Assembly: GCF_002754375.1 (NCBI RefSeq)
Contig: NZ_PEFF01000001.1
Span: 1,426,001 to 1,490,000, forward strand
Source of the DNA: Variovorax sp. 54
GTDB lineage: Bacteria > Pseudomonadota > Gammaproteobacteria > Burkholderiales > Burkholderiaceae_C
Direction of reading: 5' to 3'
DNA: 64,000 bases
Shown here: positions 36,138 to 44,399 of the stretch, piece by piece
How the letters are laid out: each line of letters opens with the position of its first letter
Numbering within the stretch: position 1 is the first letter of the stretch
Notes under the pieces: model-generated
What the model was told of the DNA's origin: nothing
What the model saw: only the letters and a program-made list of their open reading frames with translations
Databases searched by the model: none
Position numbers and translations under genes: made by a program

Positions 36138-37088
36138 CTATGGCAACCACTGCACCCAGACCATGACCAGCGTGAGCGTGCCCAACGCCAGCACGGTCGA
36201 CACGGCCACGCTGGCCGTGACCAGGTCTTCGGCGCTGCGGTAGCGCTGCGAAAACAGGAACACGTTGGCGCCAATGGGCAGCGCCGCCGCCACCACCATC
36301 ACGGTGAGCGGAATGCCCCGCACGCCCAGCAGCCAGCCGATGAGGGCCACCAGCAGCGGGTGCACGAGGTTCTTCACCAGCGCCTGCACCAGCGCGCCGC
36401 GCCAGTGGCGCCCGATGGGCGTGAGCGCGAGCGTGATGCCCACCATCACCAGCGCGACCGGTCCGAAGGCCTGGCCGAGCAGCTGGATCGGCTTGTCGAT
36501 CACCTCGGGCATCACGAGCCCCGTCTGCGCGAACAGCAGGCCCGCAATGATGGGCAGCGGCACCGGATGGATGATGGCGTTGCGCAGCGCGCGCAGCACG
36601 GTGCGCGCCATGGAGCGGCGCTCCGCCCCGCTCACCGCCGCATGCTCGCGCGCCACGGCCAACTCGAGCACCACCGTGGCGCTGGTCATGAGCACGAGCG
36701 AATGCAGCGAGATCAGCGTGAGCAGCACCACCATGCCGGCCTCGCCATAGGCCAGGCCGATCAACGCGATGCCGATCATCACGGTGTTGCTGTAGGTGTT
36801 GGCCAGCGCGAGCACCGCGCCCGTGCGGTTGAAGCCGCGCCACGCGAGCGTGCCCGCGAACAGCAGGCCCGAGGCGATGAAGTACGCCGCCACGGGCTTC
36901 AGGCTCAACTCCTGCACGTGCACCGTGCTCATCGCACGGAACAGCAGCGCGGGCGCGAGCAGCAAAAAGATGAGGTTCGACAGGTCCTTCACCGCATTGC
37001 CACCGATCCATCGGCGCCGTCCGGCGAGGTAGCCGGCGGCGATGAGAAGGACGACGGGGAAGAGCGAGGAGATGACGAAGGAATTCAC
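36138..37088 (-). CDS. AEC-family auxin-efflux-type carrier
   Basis: The 316-residue membrane protein has ten predicted helices in two halves, with the AEC-typical LIFLLLAPALLFRAM in the first half and a proline-crossed broken helix region around NTYSNTVMIGIALIGLAYG. The only sensible start is a GTG at 37088 (VNSFVISSLFPVVLLIAAGY); the open frame further upstream runs through a palindromic repeat. Family members in bacteria export or import organic acids such as malonate. The substrate is unknown. Confidence 0.85.
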   Translation of the reverse strand: MNSFVISSLFPVVLLIAAGYLAGRRRWIGGNAVKDLSNLIFLLLAPALLFRAMSTVHVQELSLKPVAAYFIASGLLFAGTLAWRGFNRTGAVLALANTYSNTVMIGIALIGLAYGEAGMVVLLTLISLHSLVLMTSATVVLELAVAREHAAVSGAERRSMARTVLRALRNAIIHPVPLPIIAGLLFAQTGLVMPEVIDKPIQLLGQAFGPVALVMVGITLALTPIGRHWRGALVQALVKNLVHPLLVALIGWLLGVRGIPLTVMVVAAALPIGANVFLFSQRYRSAEDLVTASVAVSTVLALGTLTLVMVWVQWLP

Positions 37089-37129
37089 CCGGCGAGGATA
37101 GCCGAGCGTTTTCGGCCGTTGCCTTGCTC

Positions 37130-37240
37130 CTTCCCCTCCCCGGGGGAAGGCTGGGATGGGGGCAAGCGGCGCTTGCAGAAGCCACTGCCTCATCACAGGC
37201 CGCGAGCCCCCACCCCTGCCCTCCCCCAGCGGGGGAGGGA
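37130..37240. repeat. Pair of inverted GC-rich palindromic repeats
   Basis: Two units of about 35 bases face each other (37130-37163 and 37206-37240). Each contains its own hairpin core (CCCCTCCCCGGGGGAAGG and CCCTCCCCCAGCGGGGGAGG) followed or preceded by GGGGTGGGGGC-like sequence. The right unit read as reverse complement aligns with the left one over its length. Such palindromes are widely scattered between genes in Burkholderiales. Here they fill the gap between the AEC carrier and TonB receptor genes and may terminate transcription. Confidence 0.7.
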
Positions 37241-37251
37241 GCCAGTCAGCA

Positions 37252-39354
37252 TCAGAACGTGACGCGCAAACCCACCTTCAGCGAGCGCCCCGGCAGCGGC
37301 GCCTTCGGGAACACCGTCGTCGTCAGGATCGAGGTCGGCGTGTAGGCCAGCTTGTTCCCGATGTTGTCCATGCGCGCGTACCAGGTGAGGTTGGCGCGCT
37401 GCACCTTCATGCGGTAGCTGATGGACGCGTTCCACAACGTGTACGCATCCGTCTCGCGCGCGCCCACGTCGGGCACCCGGCGCTGCGCCGCGTTGTAGTC
37501 GAAGCCGACACGCCCGGTCCACGGCCCATTGCCGTAGGCCAGCGTGGCGCCCAGGCGCAGCGGTGCGATGCGCGGCAGCGGCTCGCCGGTGTCCAGGTTC
37601 TTGGCGCGCACGATGTCGCCGCGCCATTCGAGGTCGAGCGTGCCCGCGTCGGCCATGCGCGCGAAGCCGTCGGTGCCCAGCAGCCGCAGGTTACCGTTGG
37701 CCTCGATGCCCGTGAAGCGCGCGCGCATGCCGCCGTAGCGGTACTCGGCCAGCGTGTCGACGGCTTCGGGGTCGGTGACGACCTGCCCTTCTTCATCGAG
37801 CGTGCGGCCCGATGCGGTCAGGCCGATGTAGTTGCGAAAGCGCGTGACATACGCATTCACGCGGGCCGTGTTCGGGCCCGACTTCCATTGCGCGCCCAGG
37901 TCGAAACCGGCGGACTTTTCCTTGCCCAGGTTCGGGTCGCCCACTTCCCAGGCCGCCGTGGCCACGTGCGGGCCGTTGGCGAGCAGCTCGTAGTCCTTCG
38001 GAGCGCGCTCGGTGTAGGCCAGGTTCGAGGTCAGCTGCCACTGCGGCGTGAGGTTGACCAGCGCACCGAACGCCGCGCTGTGCGGATTGAAGGTGCGCTC
38101 GCCGATGGCAAAACGCGTCACCGACAGGTCGTCGGGGTAGCCCAACGAGCGCACCGTGACCTTCTCGGTGCGCGCACCGAAGCTCAGGCGGCCCCACGAA
38201 GTGCCGAGTTCTTCGTGCAGGAACATCGCGTTGGAACGCGTGCGGCTGTGCGGCGCGAAAGCCTCCGCCCCATCGGCGGCGAAGCGGTTGCTCTCGCGGC
38301 TGAAGCCGATCAGGCCTTCGAGGTTGCCGATCTTTTCGTGCCGCGCCTCGATGCGCAGGTCGTTGCTCAGGTTCGAGAAGGTGGTGCCGACCTCGGCACC
38401 CTCGAACTCGGTGTGGCGGTAGTCGGTGCGGCTCACCTTGGCGTGGATGCTGCGGATGAAGCCGCCCGGGCGCCACTCGCCCTCCAGCGCGTAGCGGTCG
38501 GACTTCATGCCGATGGTCACCGCGTCCTCGGCCACCGTGCCGTAGTTGCTGCGATAAGTGCTGGCCGAGGCGCCGATCCAGCCCTGGCTGAAGAACAGCG
38601 TGCCGCCGACCGCGCCGCCGTGCGCCTGGTTCTGCGAGTTGCAGATGCGGCGCGCAAACCCGAGGCGCCCGGGCTTGCTGCATTCGAGGTCGATCGGCAC
38701 CGACACGTCGGCCGAATCGCGGTTGAAGGCATCGACGTGCAGGGCGAAGCGGTCGTTGCCGCCTTCGAGCAGCACGCCGCCGCTCTTTTCCTTGTTGCCG
38801 CTGGCGTAGCCCAGATCGGCACGGCCGCCGAAGCCGTTGATGGGCTCGGTCGGGATGCGGTTGTCGATCACGTTGACCACGCCGCCCGCCGCGCTGCCGC
38901 CGTACTGCAGCGCCGACGGGCCGCGCAGCACCTCGATGCGCTCGGTCACCAGCGCATCGACGGGCACCGCGTGGTCGTAGCTCAGCGCCGAAGCGTCGGG
39001 CGCGCCGCCGCCGTTCTGCAGGATGCGGATGCGGTCACCGTCCTGGCCGCGAATGCTGGGGCGGCTCGCATTGGGGCCGAAGTAGCTGCTGCTCACGCCG
39101 GGCAGGTTGTTCAGCGTTTCGCCGAGCGTCGATTCGGAGCGCAGCAGCAGCTGGTCGCCCGACAGCGAGGTGGTCGGCGCGATCAGGTCGCTCGCGCCCA
39201 GCGGGTTGCCGGTGACGGTGACCTCGCGCAGGCTGGAGGGGTCAGCGGCAGTGACAGGGGCAGCAGCGGTGTCGGCGGTCTGGGCCAGGCTCGCCACCGA
39301 GGCGAGCGAAAGAACGGCAGCGCCGATGGCGTTGCGACGGAAGTGGGGAGTCAT
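37252..39354 (-). CDS. TonB-dependent outer-membrane receptor, possibly for zinc
   Basis: The 700-residue protein has a signal peptide (MTPHFRRNAIGAAVLSLAS, cleavage near LAQ), a TonB-box-like LREVTVTG, a plug domain (LGETLNNLPGVSSSYFGPNASRPSIRGQDGDRI, RIEVLRGPSALQYGGSAAGGVVNV described by its parts) and a 22-strand barrel ending in Phe. The overall layout resembles Neisseria ZnuD-type receptors. The downstream-strand neighbour is a His-rich membrane protein, which also suggests a metal. No Zur site is evident, so zinc is only a suggestion. It needs energy from TonB-ExbBD encoded elsewhere. Confidence 0.87.
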   Translation of the reverse strand: MTPHFRRNAIGAAVLSLASVASLAQTADTAAAPVTAADPSSLREVTVTGNPLGASDLIAPTTSLSGDQLLLRSESTLGETLNNLPGVSSSYFGPNASRPSIRGQDGDRIRILQNGGGAPDASALSYDHAVPVDALVTERIEVLRGPSALQYGGSAAGGVVNVIDNRIPTEPINGFGGRADLGYASGNKEKSGGVLLEGGNDRFALHVDAFNRDSADVSVPIDLECSKPGRLGFARRICNSQNQAHGGAVGGTLFFSQGWIGASASTYRSNYGTVAEDAVTIGMKSDRYALEGEWRPGGFIRSIHAKVSRTDYRHTEFEGAEVGTTFSNLSNDLRIEARHEKIGNLEGLIGFSRESNRFAADGAEAFAPHSRTRSNAMFLHEELGTSWGRLSFGARTEKVTVRSLGYPDDLSVTRFAIGERTFNPHSAAFGALVNLTPQWQLTSNLAYTERAPKDYELLANGPHVATAAWEVGDPNLGKEKSAGFDLGAQWKSGPNTARVNAYVTRFRNYIGLTASGRTLDEEGQVVTDPEAVDTLAEYRYGGMRARFTGIEANGNLRLLGTDGFARMADAGTLDLEWRGDIVRAKNLDTGEPLPRIAPLRLGATLAYGNGPWTGRVGFDYNAAQRRVPDVGARETDAYTLWNASISYRMKVQRANLTWYARMDNIGNKLAYTPTSILTTTVFPKAPLPGRSLKVGLRVTF

Positions 39355-39438
39355 GAAGAAAGAACACTCGTTGAATCGGGGAACGACCGGCCGCCCGCAC
39401 CCGCGCGAAGCGGGTGCAGCCACCGGAACACAGGGGAT

Positions 39439-39801
39439 TCAGCGAGTGGAAGGCGGGCCGCGCGCGTCGAAGAGCGCGACCCAACGGGCGATGGCTTCGC
39501 CCTGCAGATAGGCAAACGTGGCTGCCGGCAGCAGCATCGGCAGCACCACCAGCGGCACACCGGGCACGCCCGTGCCGTGCGCGAGCTGGTCGTACAGGCG
39601 GCAGTCGGCGTCGTTGTGCACGCCGAACAGGCTGGCCAGCGTGTGGCCGGTGTCGTGCCGGTGTTCGACTTGCGCCGTCGCGGCTGCGGCTGCCGCCGGA
39701 AGGCCCGGCACGTGCAGCGAACGGTGCATCAGCCCCATCGTGCCAGCGAACCAGAGCGCGAACGCCAGCGCGACGACGAGCGCGCGCGTGGTGCGCGTCA
39801 T
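39439..39801 (-). CDS. Small His-rich membrane protein next to the TonB receptor
   Basis: The 120-residue protein has a first membrane helix (residues 7-25), a loop rich in His and Asp (His26, 30, 47, 49, 53, 62, 75, with EHRHDTGH and VHNDADC), and a second helix at about 82-99. The loop should face the periplasm if the N-terminus is cytoplasmic. It resembles DUF2946-type proteins often found with metal-uptake receptors. It lies 84 bases before the TonB receptor on the same strand, so a joint metal-handling role is inferred. Confidence 0.72.
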   Translation of the reverse strand: MTRTTRALVVALAFALWFAGTMGLMHRSLHVPGLPAAAAAATAQVEHRHDTGHTLASLFGVHNDADCRLYDQLAHGTGVPGVPLVVLPMLLPAATFAYLQGEAIARWVALFDARGPPSTR

Positions 39802-39853
39802 GCGGGTCGGGGTCTGGCGGAGGGCGGCGGACACGGGACGTGAGGAAAGAGAC

Positions 39854-40405
39854 TCAGGCCTTGACGCGCGATGCGAAGGTCTTCTGGAACTTCTCGACCT
39901 TCGGGCCGACCACAAACGCGCAGTAGCCCTGGTTCGGGTGGTTCAGGAAGTAGTCCTGGTGGTAGGCCTCGGCCGTCGAGTAGTTGGCCAGCGGCGCCAC
40001 TTCGGTCACCACGGGCGAGCTGTAGGTCTTGCTGGCCTCGATCTCGCGAATCACCGAGTCGGCCACTTCTTTCTGGGCATCGCTCGTGGTGTAGATGCCG
40101 CTGCGGTACTGCGTGCCGACGTCGTTGCCCTGGCGGTTGAGCGTGGTGGGGTCGTGCACCACGAAGAAGATCTCGAGCAGCTCGCGCAGGCTGATCTGCG
40201 CCGGGTCGAACTTGAGCTTCACGACCTCGGCATGGCCGGTGCGGCCGGCGCAGATCTGCTCGTAGCTCGGATTCACCGTCTGGCCGTTGGTATAGCCCGA
40301 TTCGACATCGAGCACGCCCTGCACCCGGTCGAACACCGCCTCGGTGCACCAGAAGCAGCCTCCGCCGAGCACGATGGTTTCGGTGGGCGACGGTGAGGAA
40401 GACAT
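39854..40405 (-). CDS. msrA: Peptide-methionine (S)-S-oxide reductase MsrA
   Basis: The 183-residue enzyme has the catalytic motif GCFWCTEAVF with Cys17, then VESGYTNG, YEQICAGRTGHAEVVKLKFDP and GTQYRSGIY, the usual MsrA set. It reduces methionine-S-sulfoxide in proteins with thioredoxin as the donor. No exported signal, so it is cytoplasmic. A second activity (MsrB) is not fused. Confidence 0.96.
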   Translation of the reverse strand: MSSSPSPTETIVLGGGCFWCTEAVFDRVQGVLDVESGYTNGQTVNPSYEQICAGRTGHAEVVKLKFDPAQISLRELLEIFFVVHDPTTLNRQGNDVGTQYRSGIYTTSDAQKEVADSVIREIEASKTYSSPVVTEVAPLANYSTAEAYHQDYFLNHPNQGYCAFVVGPKVEKFQKTFASRVKA

Positions 40406-40485
40406 GGCGCGGCTCCGGGTGGGTTGGAAAAAGCGGGGGACCGGTATTGTCGCGGCTTGACGGGCCGGATGCCGGTCACTACATT

Positions 40486-40499
40486 ACTAACCCGTCAGT
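40486..40499. promoter_or_regulatory. Candidate TetR operator
   Basis: ACTAACCCGTCAGT is an imperfect palindrome (ACTAAC against ACTGAC on the other strand) located 11 bases before the TetR gene start, a common autoregulatory position. It is embedded in an AT-richer stretch that probably holds the promoter. Confidence 0.4.
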
Positions 40500-40509
40500 C
40501 ATTAACACC

Positions 40510-41187
40510 ATGCCCTCCCCCCGTTCCCTCGTCGACAAGTTCTGCCCGCTGCCCTCCAAGCGCGCGCGGCGCAAAGAGGCGCGTCCGGGCGAACTGCTGG
40601 CTGCGGCGCTCGACCTGTTCGTCGAAAAGGGCTTTGCCGCCACGCGCTCGGAAGAAGTGGCGGTGCGGGCCGGTGTGTCCAAGGGCACCCTCTTTCTTTA
40701 CTTTCCAAGCAAGGAAGAGCTGTTCAAGGCCGTGGTGATCGAAAACCTCGGCGGCCGTTTCACGGAGTGGAACGCCGAGTTCGAAGCCTTCGAGGGCACC
40801 ACCGCCGAGATGCTGCGCTACTGCATGAACGTCTGGTGGGAGCGCGTCGGGCTGACCAAGGCCTCGGGCCTGACCAAGCTGATGATGAGCGAAGGCGGCA
40901 ATTTTCCCGAGCTGGCGGAGTTCTACCGCGAGCAGGTGGTGCGCCCCGGCCACGAGCTGCTGCGCCGCATCCTGCAGCGCGGCATCGACCGCGGCGAGTT
41001 CGTGCCCATGGACATCGACCACGCCATCTATTCGGTGGTCGCGCCCATGGTGTTCCTCATGCTCTGGAAGCATTCGGCCATGGTCTGCGTCGACGGCGTC
41101 AGCACGCTCGACCCCGAAAAATTCATCGCAACCCAGGCCGAAACCGTGCTTTACGGCCTCTGCGTGCGCCCCGGGAGCCCCGCATGA
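40510..41187 (+). CDS. TetR-family regulator
   Basis: The 225-residue regulator has the TetR helix-turn-helix in residues about 25-75: LAAALDLFVEKGFAATRSEEVA then AGVSKGTLFLYFPSKEELF. A C-terminal helical ligand domain follows, resembling the AcrR/TetR_C group around LMMSEGGNFPELAEFYREQV. It lies upstream of pcm, a rhodanese and a TolC-type gene on the same strand (94-base gap to pcm), so it could govern the outer-membrane channel as well as itself. Confidence 0.88.
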   Translation: MPSPRSLVDKFCPLPSKRARRKEARPGELLAAALDLFVEKGFAATRSEEVAVRAGVSKGTLFLYFPSKEELFKAVVIENLGGRFTEWNAEFEAFEGTTAEMLRYCMNVWWERVGLTKASGLTKLMMSEGGNFPELAEFYREQVVRPGHELLRRILQRGIDRGEFVPMDIDHAIYSVVAPMVFLMLWKHSAMVCVDGVSTLDPEKFIATQAETVLYGLCVRPGSPA

Positions 41188-41281
41188 CGGCCGCCGGATG
41201 GCCGACTGGCGCGGTGGCGTCATCGGGGCGACCTAAAATTGAAGGTTTGTCCCGTCCAGAGCCTTCAAGGAAAGCCACGTC

Positions 41282-41959
41282 ATGAACCCCACGCCCACCC
41301 TCGAGCGCTTGCGCTTCAACATGATCGAACAGCAGATCCGTCCCTGGGACGTGCTGGAGTCGGACATCCTCGAGCTGCTGGCCGAGATTCACCGCGAAGA
41401 CTACGTGCCCGACGCGCACCGCACGCTGTCCTTCTTCGACATGGAGCTGCCGCTGCTCGACGGCTCGGTGCCCGGCGAATTCATGCTGTCGCCCAAGGTC
41501 GAAGCCCGCACCCTGCAGGACCTGCACATCCAGAAGCACGAATCGGTGCTCGAGATCGGCACCGGCTCCGGCTTCATGGCCGCCCTGCTCGGCGCCCGCG
41601 CCGCCCAGGTGCTGTCGCTCGAAATCAACCCCGTGCTGGCCGCCCGCGCCGCCGAGACGCTGCGCCTGAACGGCGTGACAAACGTCGAAGTGCGCCACGC
41701 CGACGGCGCCGTGCCGCTGGCCAGCGGCCCGAGCTTCGACGTGATCGTGCTCAGCGGCTCGGTCGCGCGCATTCCGCAGAACCTGCTCGGCTCGCTCAAG
41801 GTCGGAGGCCGCCTCTCGGCCATCGTCGGCGAGGAGCCCATGATGCGCGCCCATTTCGTGACCCGCACCAGCGAAAGCAAGTGGGACACGATCCAGCCCT
41901 GGGACACCGTGGCGCCGCGCCTGCTGAACTTCGCCGAGCCTTCGCGCTTCGCGTTCTGA
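41282..41959 (+). CDS. pcm: Protein-L-isoaspartate O-methyltransferase
   Basis: The 225-residue SAM-dependent methyltransferase has motif I EIGTGSGF (residues 91-98), the early RFNMIEQQIRPWDVL segment and a PCMT-like substrate site at FMLSPKVEARTLQDL. It belongs to the Pcm-like group that precedes tolC in many betaproteobacteria. It repairs isoaspartyl residues by methylation, although this branch is less well characterised than E. coli Pcm. Confidence 0.88.
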   Translation: MNPTPTLERLRFNMIEQQIRPWDVLESDILELLAEIHREDYVPDAHRTLSFFDMELPLLDGSVPGEFMLSPKVEARTLQDLHIQKHESVLEIGTGSGFMAALLGARAAQVLSLEINPVLAARAAETLRLNGVTNVEVRHADGAVPLASGPSFDVIVLSGSVARIPQNLLGSLKVGGRLSAIVGEEPMMRAHFVTRTSESKWDTIQPWDTVAPRLLNFAEPSRFAF

Positions 41960-41975
41960 TCGAGCGGCCCACCGA

Positions 41976-42329
41976 ATGATCGATCAAGTCCGCCCCGCCG
42001 ACCTGGCCGCCTGGTTCGCACAGGACGCCGACGCCGCCCCCGTGCTGCTCGACGTGCGCGAGCCCTGGGAGCTGCAGACGGCGAGCGTCGCGCCGCAGGG
42101 TTTCACGCTGGTCGCGATCCCGATGAACGAGATCCCCGGCCGGCTGGCCGAACTCGCCGCCGGCGACGGACAGCCCGCGCTGCGCATCGCCTGCCTGTGC
42201 CACCACGGCGCCCGCAGCCAGCGCGTGGCCGCTTTTCTGCACCAGAACGGCTTTGACTCGCTCGCCAATGTGGCGGGGGGCATCGACGCCTGGTCGGCGC
42301 AGCACGACCCGAGCGTGCCGCGCTACTGA
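41976..42329 (+). CDS. Rhodanese-domain protein
   Basis: The 117-residue single-domain rhodanese has the persulfide loop with Cys75 in CLCHHGARS, and the flanking LLDVREPWEL and AGGIDAWS motifs. It may transfer sulfane sulfur in the cytoplasm. It lies 16 bases after pcm and 24 before the TolC-type gene, so the three are probably one operon. Confidence 0.92.
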   Translation: MIDQVRPADLAAWFAQDADAAPVLLDVREPWELQTASVAPQGFTLVAIPMNEIPGRLAELAAGDGQPALRIACLCHHGARSQRVAAFLHQNGFDSLANVAGGIDAWSAQHDPSVPRY

Positions 42330-42353
42330 TTCTTTCCCTCCCAAGGACGTTCA

Positions 42354-43883
42354 ATGCCTCCCAGGCCCCGGCTTCTGCCACTTTCCGCAGCCCTCGCAAG
42401 CGTCATTGCAGGCCTGCTCGCCCTGCCGGCCCAGGGCCAGACACTGAACGAACTCTACGATTCCGCGCGCGGCTTCGACGCCACCTACCAGGGCGCGCGG
42501 GCGCAGTACGAGGCCAACCTGGCGCGTGCGGCGCAGGCCAAGGCCGGCATCCTGCCGGCCGTCGGGCTCACCGCGGGCGTGAACCGCAGCGACCTGGACA
42601 TCGACACCCTGACCGGCACCGGCCGCGGCAGCAGCGCCTCGCGCGACTTCACCACGCAGAACGTCGGCATCAACGCCACGCAGCCGCTGTACCGCCCCGC
42701 CAACTGGGCCACCTACGAGCAGGGCAAGCGCCAGGCCGAAGTGGCGCAGGCGGTGCTCACCATCGCCGAGCAAGACCTCATCGTGCGCGTGAGCCAGGCC
42801 TACTTCGACGTGCTCGCCAGCCAGGACAGCCTGGCCCTGGTGCGCGCGCAGAAGGTCGCCGTGGCCGAGCAATTGGCCTCGGCCAAGCGCAACTTCGAGG
42901 TCGGCACCTCCACCATCACCGACTCGCGCGAGGCCCAGGCCCGCTACGACCTCGTGATTGCCCAGGAAATCGCCGCCGAGAACGACCTGCAGGTCAAGAA
43001 GGTGGTGCTCGACCAGCTGGTCGGCCGCCCGGGCAGCGTGCCCGTGCCGCTGGCCGCGCCGGTCGTGCTGCCGACCGCGCAGCCCGCCGACATCAACGCC
43101 TGGGTGGCGCAGGCCGACGAGGTGCATCCGGCGATCCGCCAGGCGCGCCTGGGGCTGGACGTCGCCGGGCTCGAGGTGCAGAAGGCGCAGGCCGGCCACA
43201 AGCCCACGCTCGATGCCAACCTGGGCTACAACGTCACGCGCAACCCGACCGGCACGAGCACCAGCACTGTGGGCACGCGCGTCAACGCCGCCACGGTCGG
43301 CGTCACCTTCAACCTGCCGCTGTTCGCGGGCTTTGCCACCGAGAACCGCATCAAGGAAACCCTGGCGCTCGAAGACCAGTCGCGCAGCGTGCTCGACGGC
43401 ACGCGCCGCAGCGTCGCGCAGGCCACGCGCGCGGCCTACCTCGGGCTGGTGTCGGGTGCGGGGCAGGTGAAAGCGCTCGAAGCGGCCGAGTCCTCCAGCC
43501 AGAGCGCGCTCGACGCCAACAAGCTGGGCTACCAGGTGGGCGTGCGCATCAACATCGACGTGCTCAATTCGCAAAGCCAGCTGTTCCAGACCAAGCGCGA
43601 CCTCGCGCAGGCGCGCTACAACGTGCTGCTGGGCAACCTGAAGCTGCGTCAGGCCAACGGCACGCTGACGACCGACGACATGAACGCGATCAACGCGACG
43701 CTGGCGCGCAACGGCAGCACGCCTGCAGTGCCTGCCGCGACCACGGGCGCGCCCGTGGTTCCGGTCACGCCGCCGGCCATTCCGGTGGTGCCGCCGGTGC
43801 CGGTGCAGCCGTTCAACCCGCCCGCGCCCACGATGCCGGTGGCACCGCCGCCGCCGGTGATCCTGAATGCGCCGGTGCGCTGA
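42354..43883 (+). CDS. tolC: TolC-family outer-membrane channel protein
   Basis: The 509-residue protein has a signal peptide (cleavage near GQT, residue about 29) and the outer-membrane efflux repeats of TolC: LNELYDSARGFDATYQGARAQYEANLARA described in parts as LNELYDSARGFD and GARAQYEANLARA, then NVGINATQPLYRPAN and EVGTSTITDSREAQARYDL. Helical barrel halves are about 60-240 and 270-450. The C-terminal 60 residues are unusually rich in Pro, Val and Ala, longer than in E. coli TolC. It would form the exit duct for type I secretion or RND pumps; no partner is adjacent. Confidence 0.92.
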   Translation: MPPRPRLLPLSAALASVIAGLLALPAQGQTLNELYDSARGFDATYQGARAQYEANLARAAQAKAGILPAVGLTAGVNRSDLDIDTLTGTGRGSSASRDFTTQNVGINATQPLYRPANWATYEQGKRQAEVAQAVLTIAEQDLIVRVSQAYFDVLASQDSLALVRAQKVAVAEQLASAKRNFEVGTSTITDSREAQARYDLVIAQEIAAENDLQVKKVVLDQLVGRPGSVPVPLAAPVVLPTAQPADINAWVAQADEVHPAIRQARLGLDVAGLEVQKAQAGHKPTLDANLGYNVTRNPTGTSTSTVGTRVNAATVGVTFNLPLFAGFATENRIKETLALEDQSRSVLDGTRRSVAQATRAAYLGLVSGAGQVKALEAAESSSQSALDANKLGYQVGVRINIDVLNSQSQLFQTKRDLAQARYNVLLGNLKLRQANGTLTTDDMNAINATLARNGSTPAVPAATTGAPVVPVTPPAIPVVPPVPVQPFNPPAPTMPVAPPPPVILNAPVR

Positions 43884-43943
43884 TCTCGCCGGTCAGTCCT
43901 GAGTCGCCTCCACCGAGGCCTGCTCAGGCCTGCGGTCTACAGT

Positions 43944-44399
43944 TCAATTGGCCCAGTTGCAGCCGGACTCTTCAAAGCCTGCAGTCGGGTCGAGTACGAA
44001 ATTTCGCACCCTGTTTCCTGCGTAATTTCTGTAGGTCGCCACATATCCAGAGACACCTGCTCCGGCGCCTTCGCGCTTGAGAACATACTCTCCAGTGACT
44101 TTTCCACGCCAGATTTCCAACCATTTGGTGGAGGGCTCGTGTATTCCTTCGCCTAAATCACTCGCGGAGGTCGACGAAAAAAATGTTACTGGAATCGACT
44201 CCCTTGAGTTTTCATATCTGACGAACCCAGCGCTCCATTTTCGATTTGAATCGTGGTACGTGTGAAATTCAAATCTCACAGACTTTGCGTCGCTAGAAAC
44301 GTAGCAGGCAGTCTCATTGGTGATCGCAGCCTCGGCAGCAAAAGGCTGGAGACACAGCCCAATCATGATTGCCATGAATTTCATGGTCGCCTTTGTCAC
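43944..44399 (-). CDS. Candidate immunity protein for the adjacent peptidoglycan-hydrolase effector
   Basis: The 151-residue protein begins with a signal peptide (MKFMAIMIGLCLQPFAAEA, counting from an ATG at 44384; the GTG at 44399 overlaps the effector stop in GTGA and adds five residues). Mature beta-rich sequence follows with two cysteines (Cys32 and Cys148 counted from the GTG) that could pair in the periplasm. No family is recognised. Position (directly after the toxin gene and overlapping), size, export and the shared low GC (about 44% at 44161-44280) are what an immunity protein against a cell-wall enzyme needs. The function is inferred from context. Confidence 0.72.
   Translation of the reverse strand: MTKATMKFMAIMIGLCLQPFAAEAAITNETACYVSSDAKSVRFEFHTYHDSNRKWSAGFVRYENSRESIPVTFFSSTSASDLGEGIHEPSTKWLEIWRGKVTGEYVLKREGAGAGVSGYVATYRNYAGNRVRNFVLDPTAGFEESGCNWAN

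Noticed and set aside
37156..39843. A plus-strand open frame of 895 codons opposite the TonB receptor
   Set aside because: The reverse strand encodes a complete receptor with signal peptide and plug motifs. The antisense product is low-complexity and lacks a plausible start region.
39802..39853. A Zur or Fur site before the His-rich membrane protein gene
   Set aside because: The stretch is GC-rich and contains no AT-rich palindrome. Metal control therefore remains unsupported.
40486..40499. Control of the tolC-type operon by the TetR regulator just upstream
   Set aside because: The candidate site is next to the regulator start, not next to pcm, and the pcm gap shows no second copy. Only autoregulation is suggested by the sequence.
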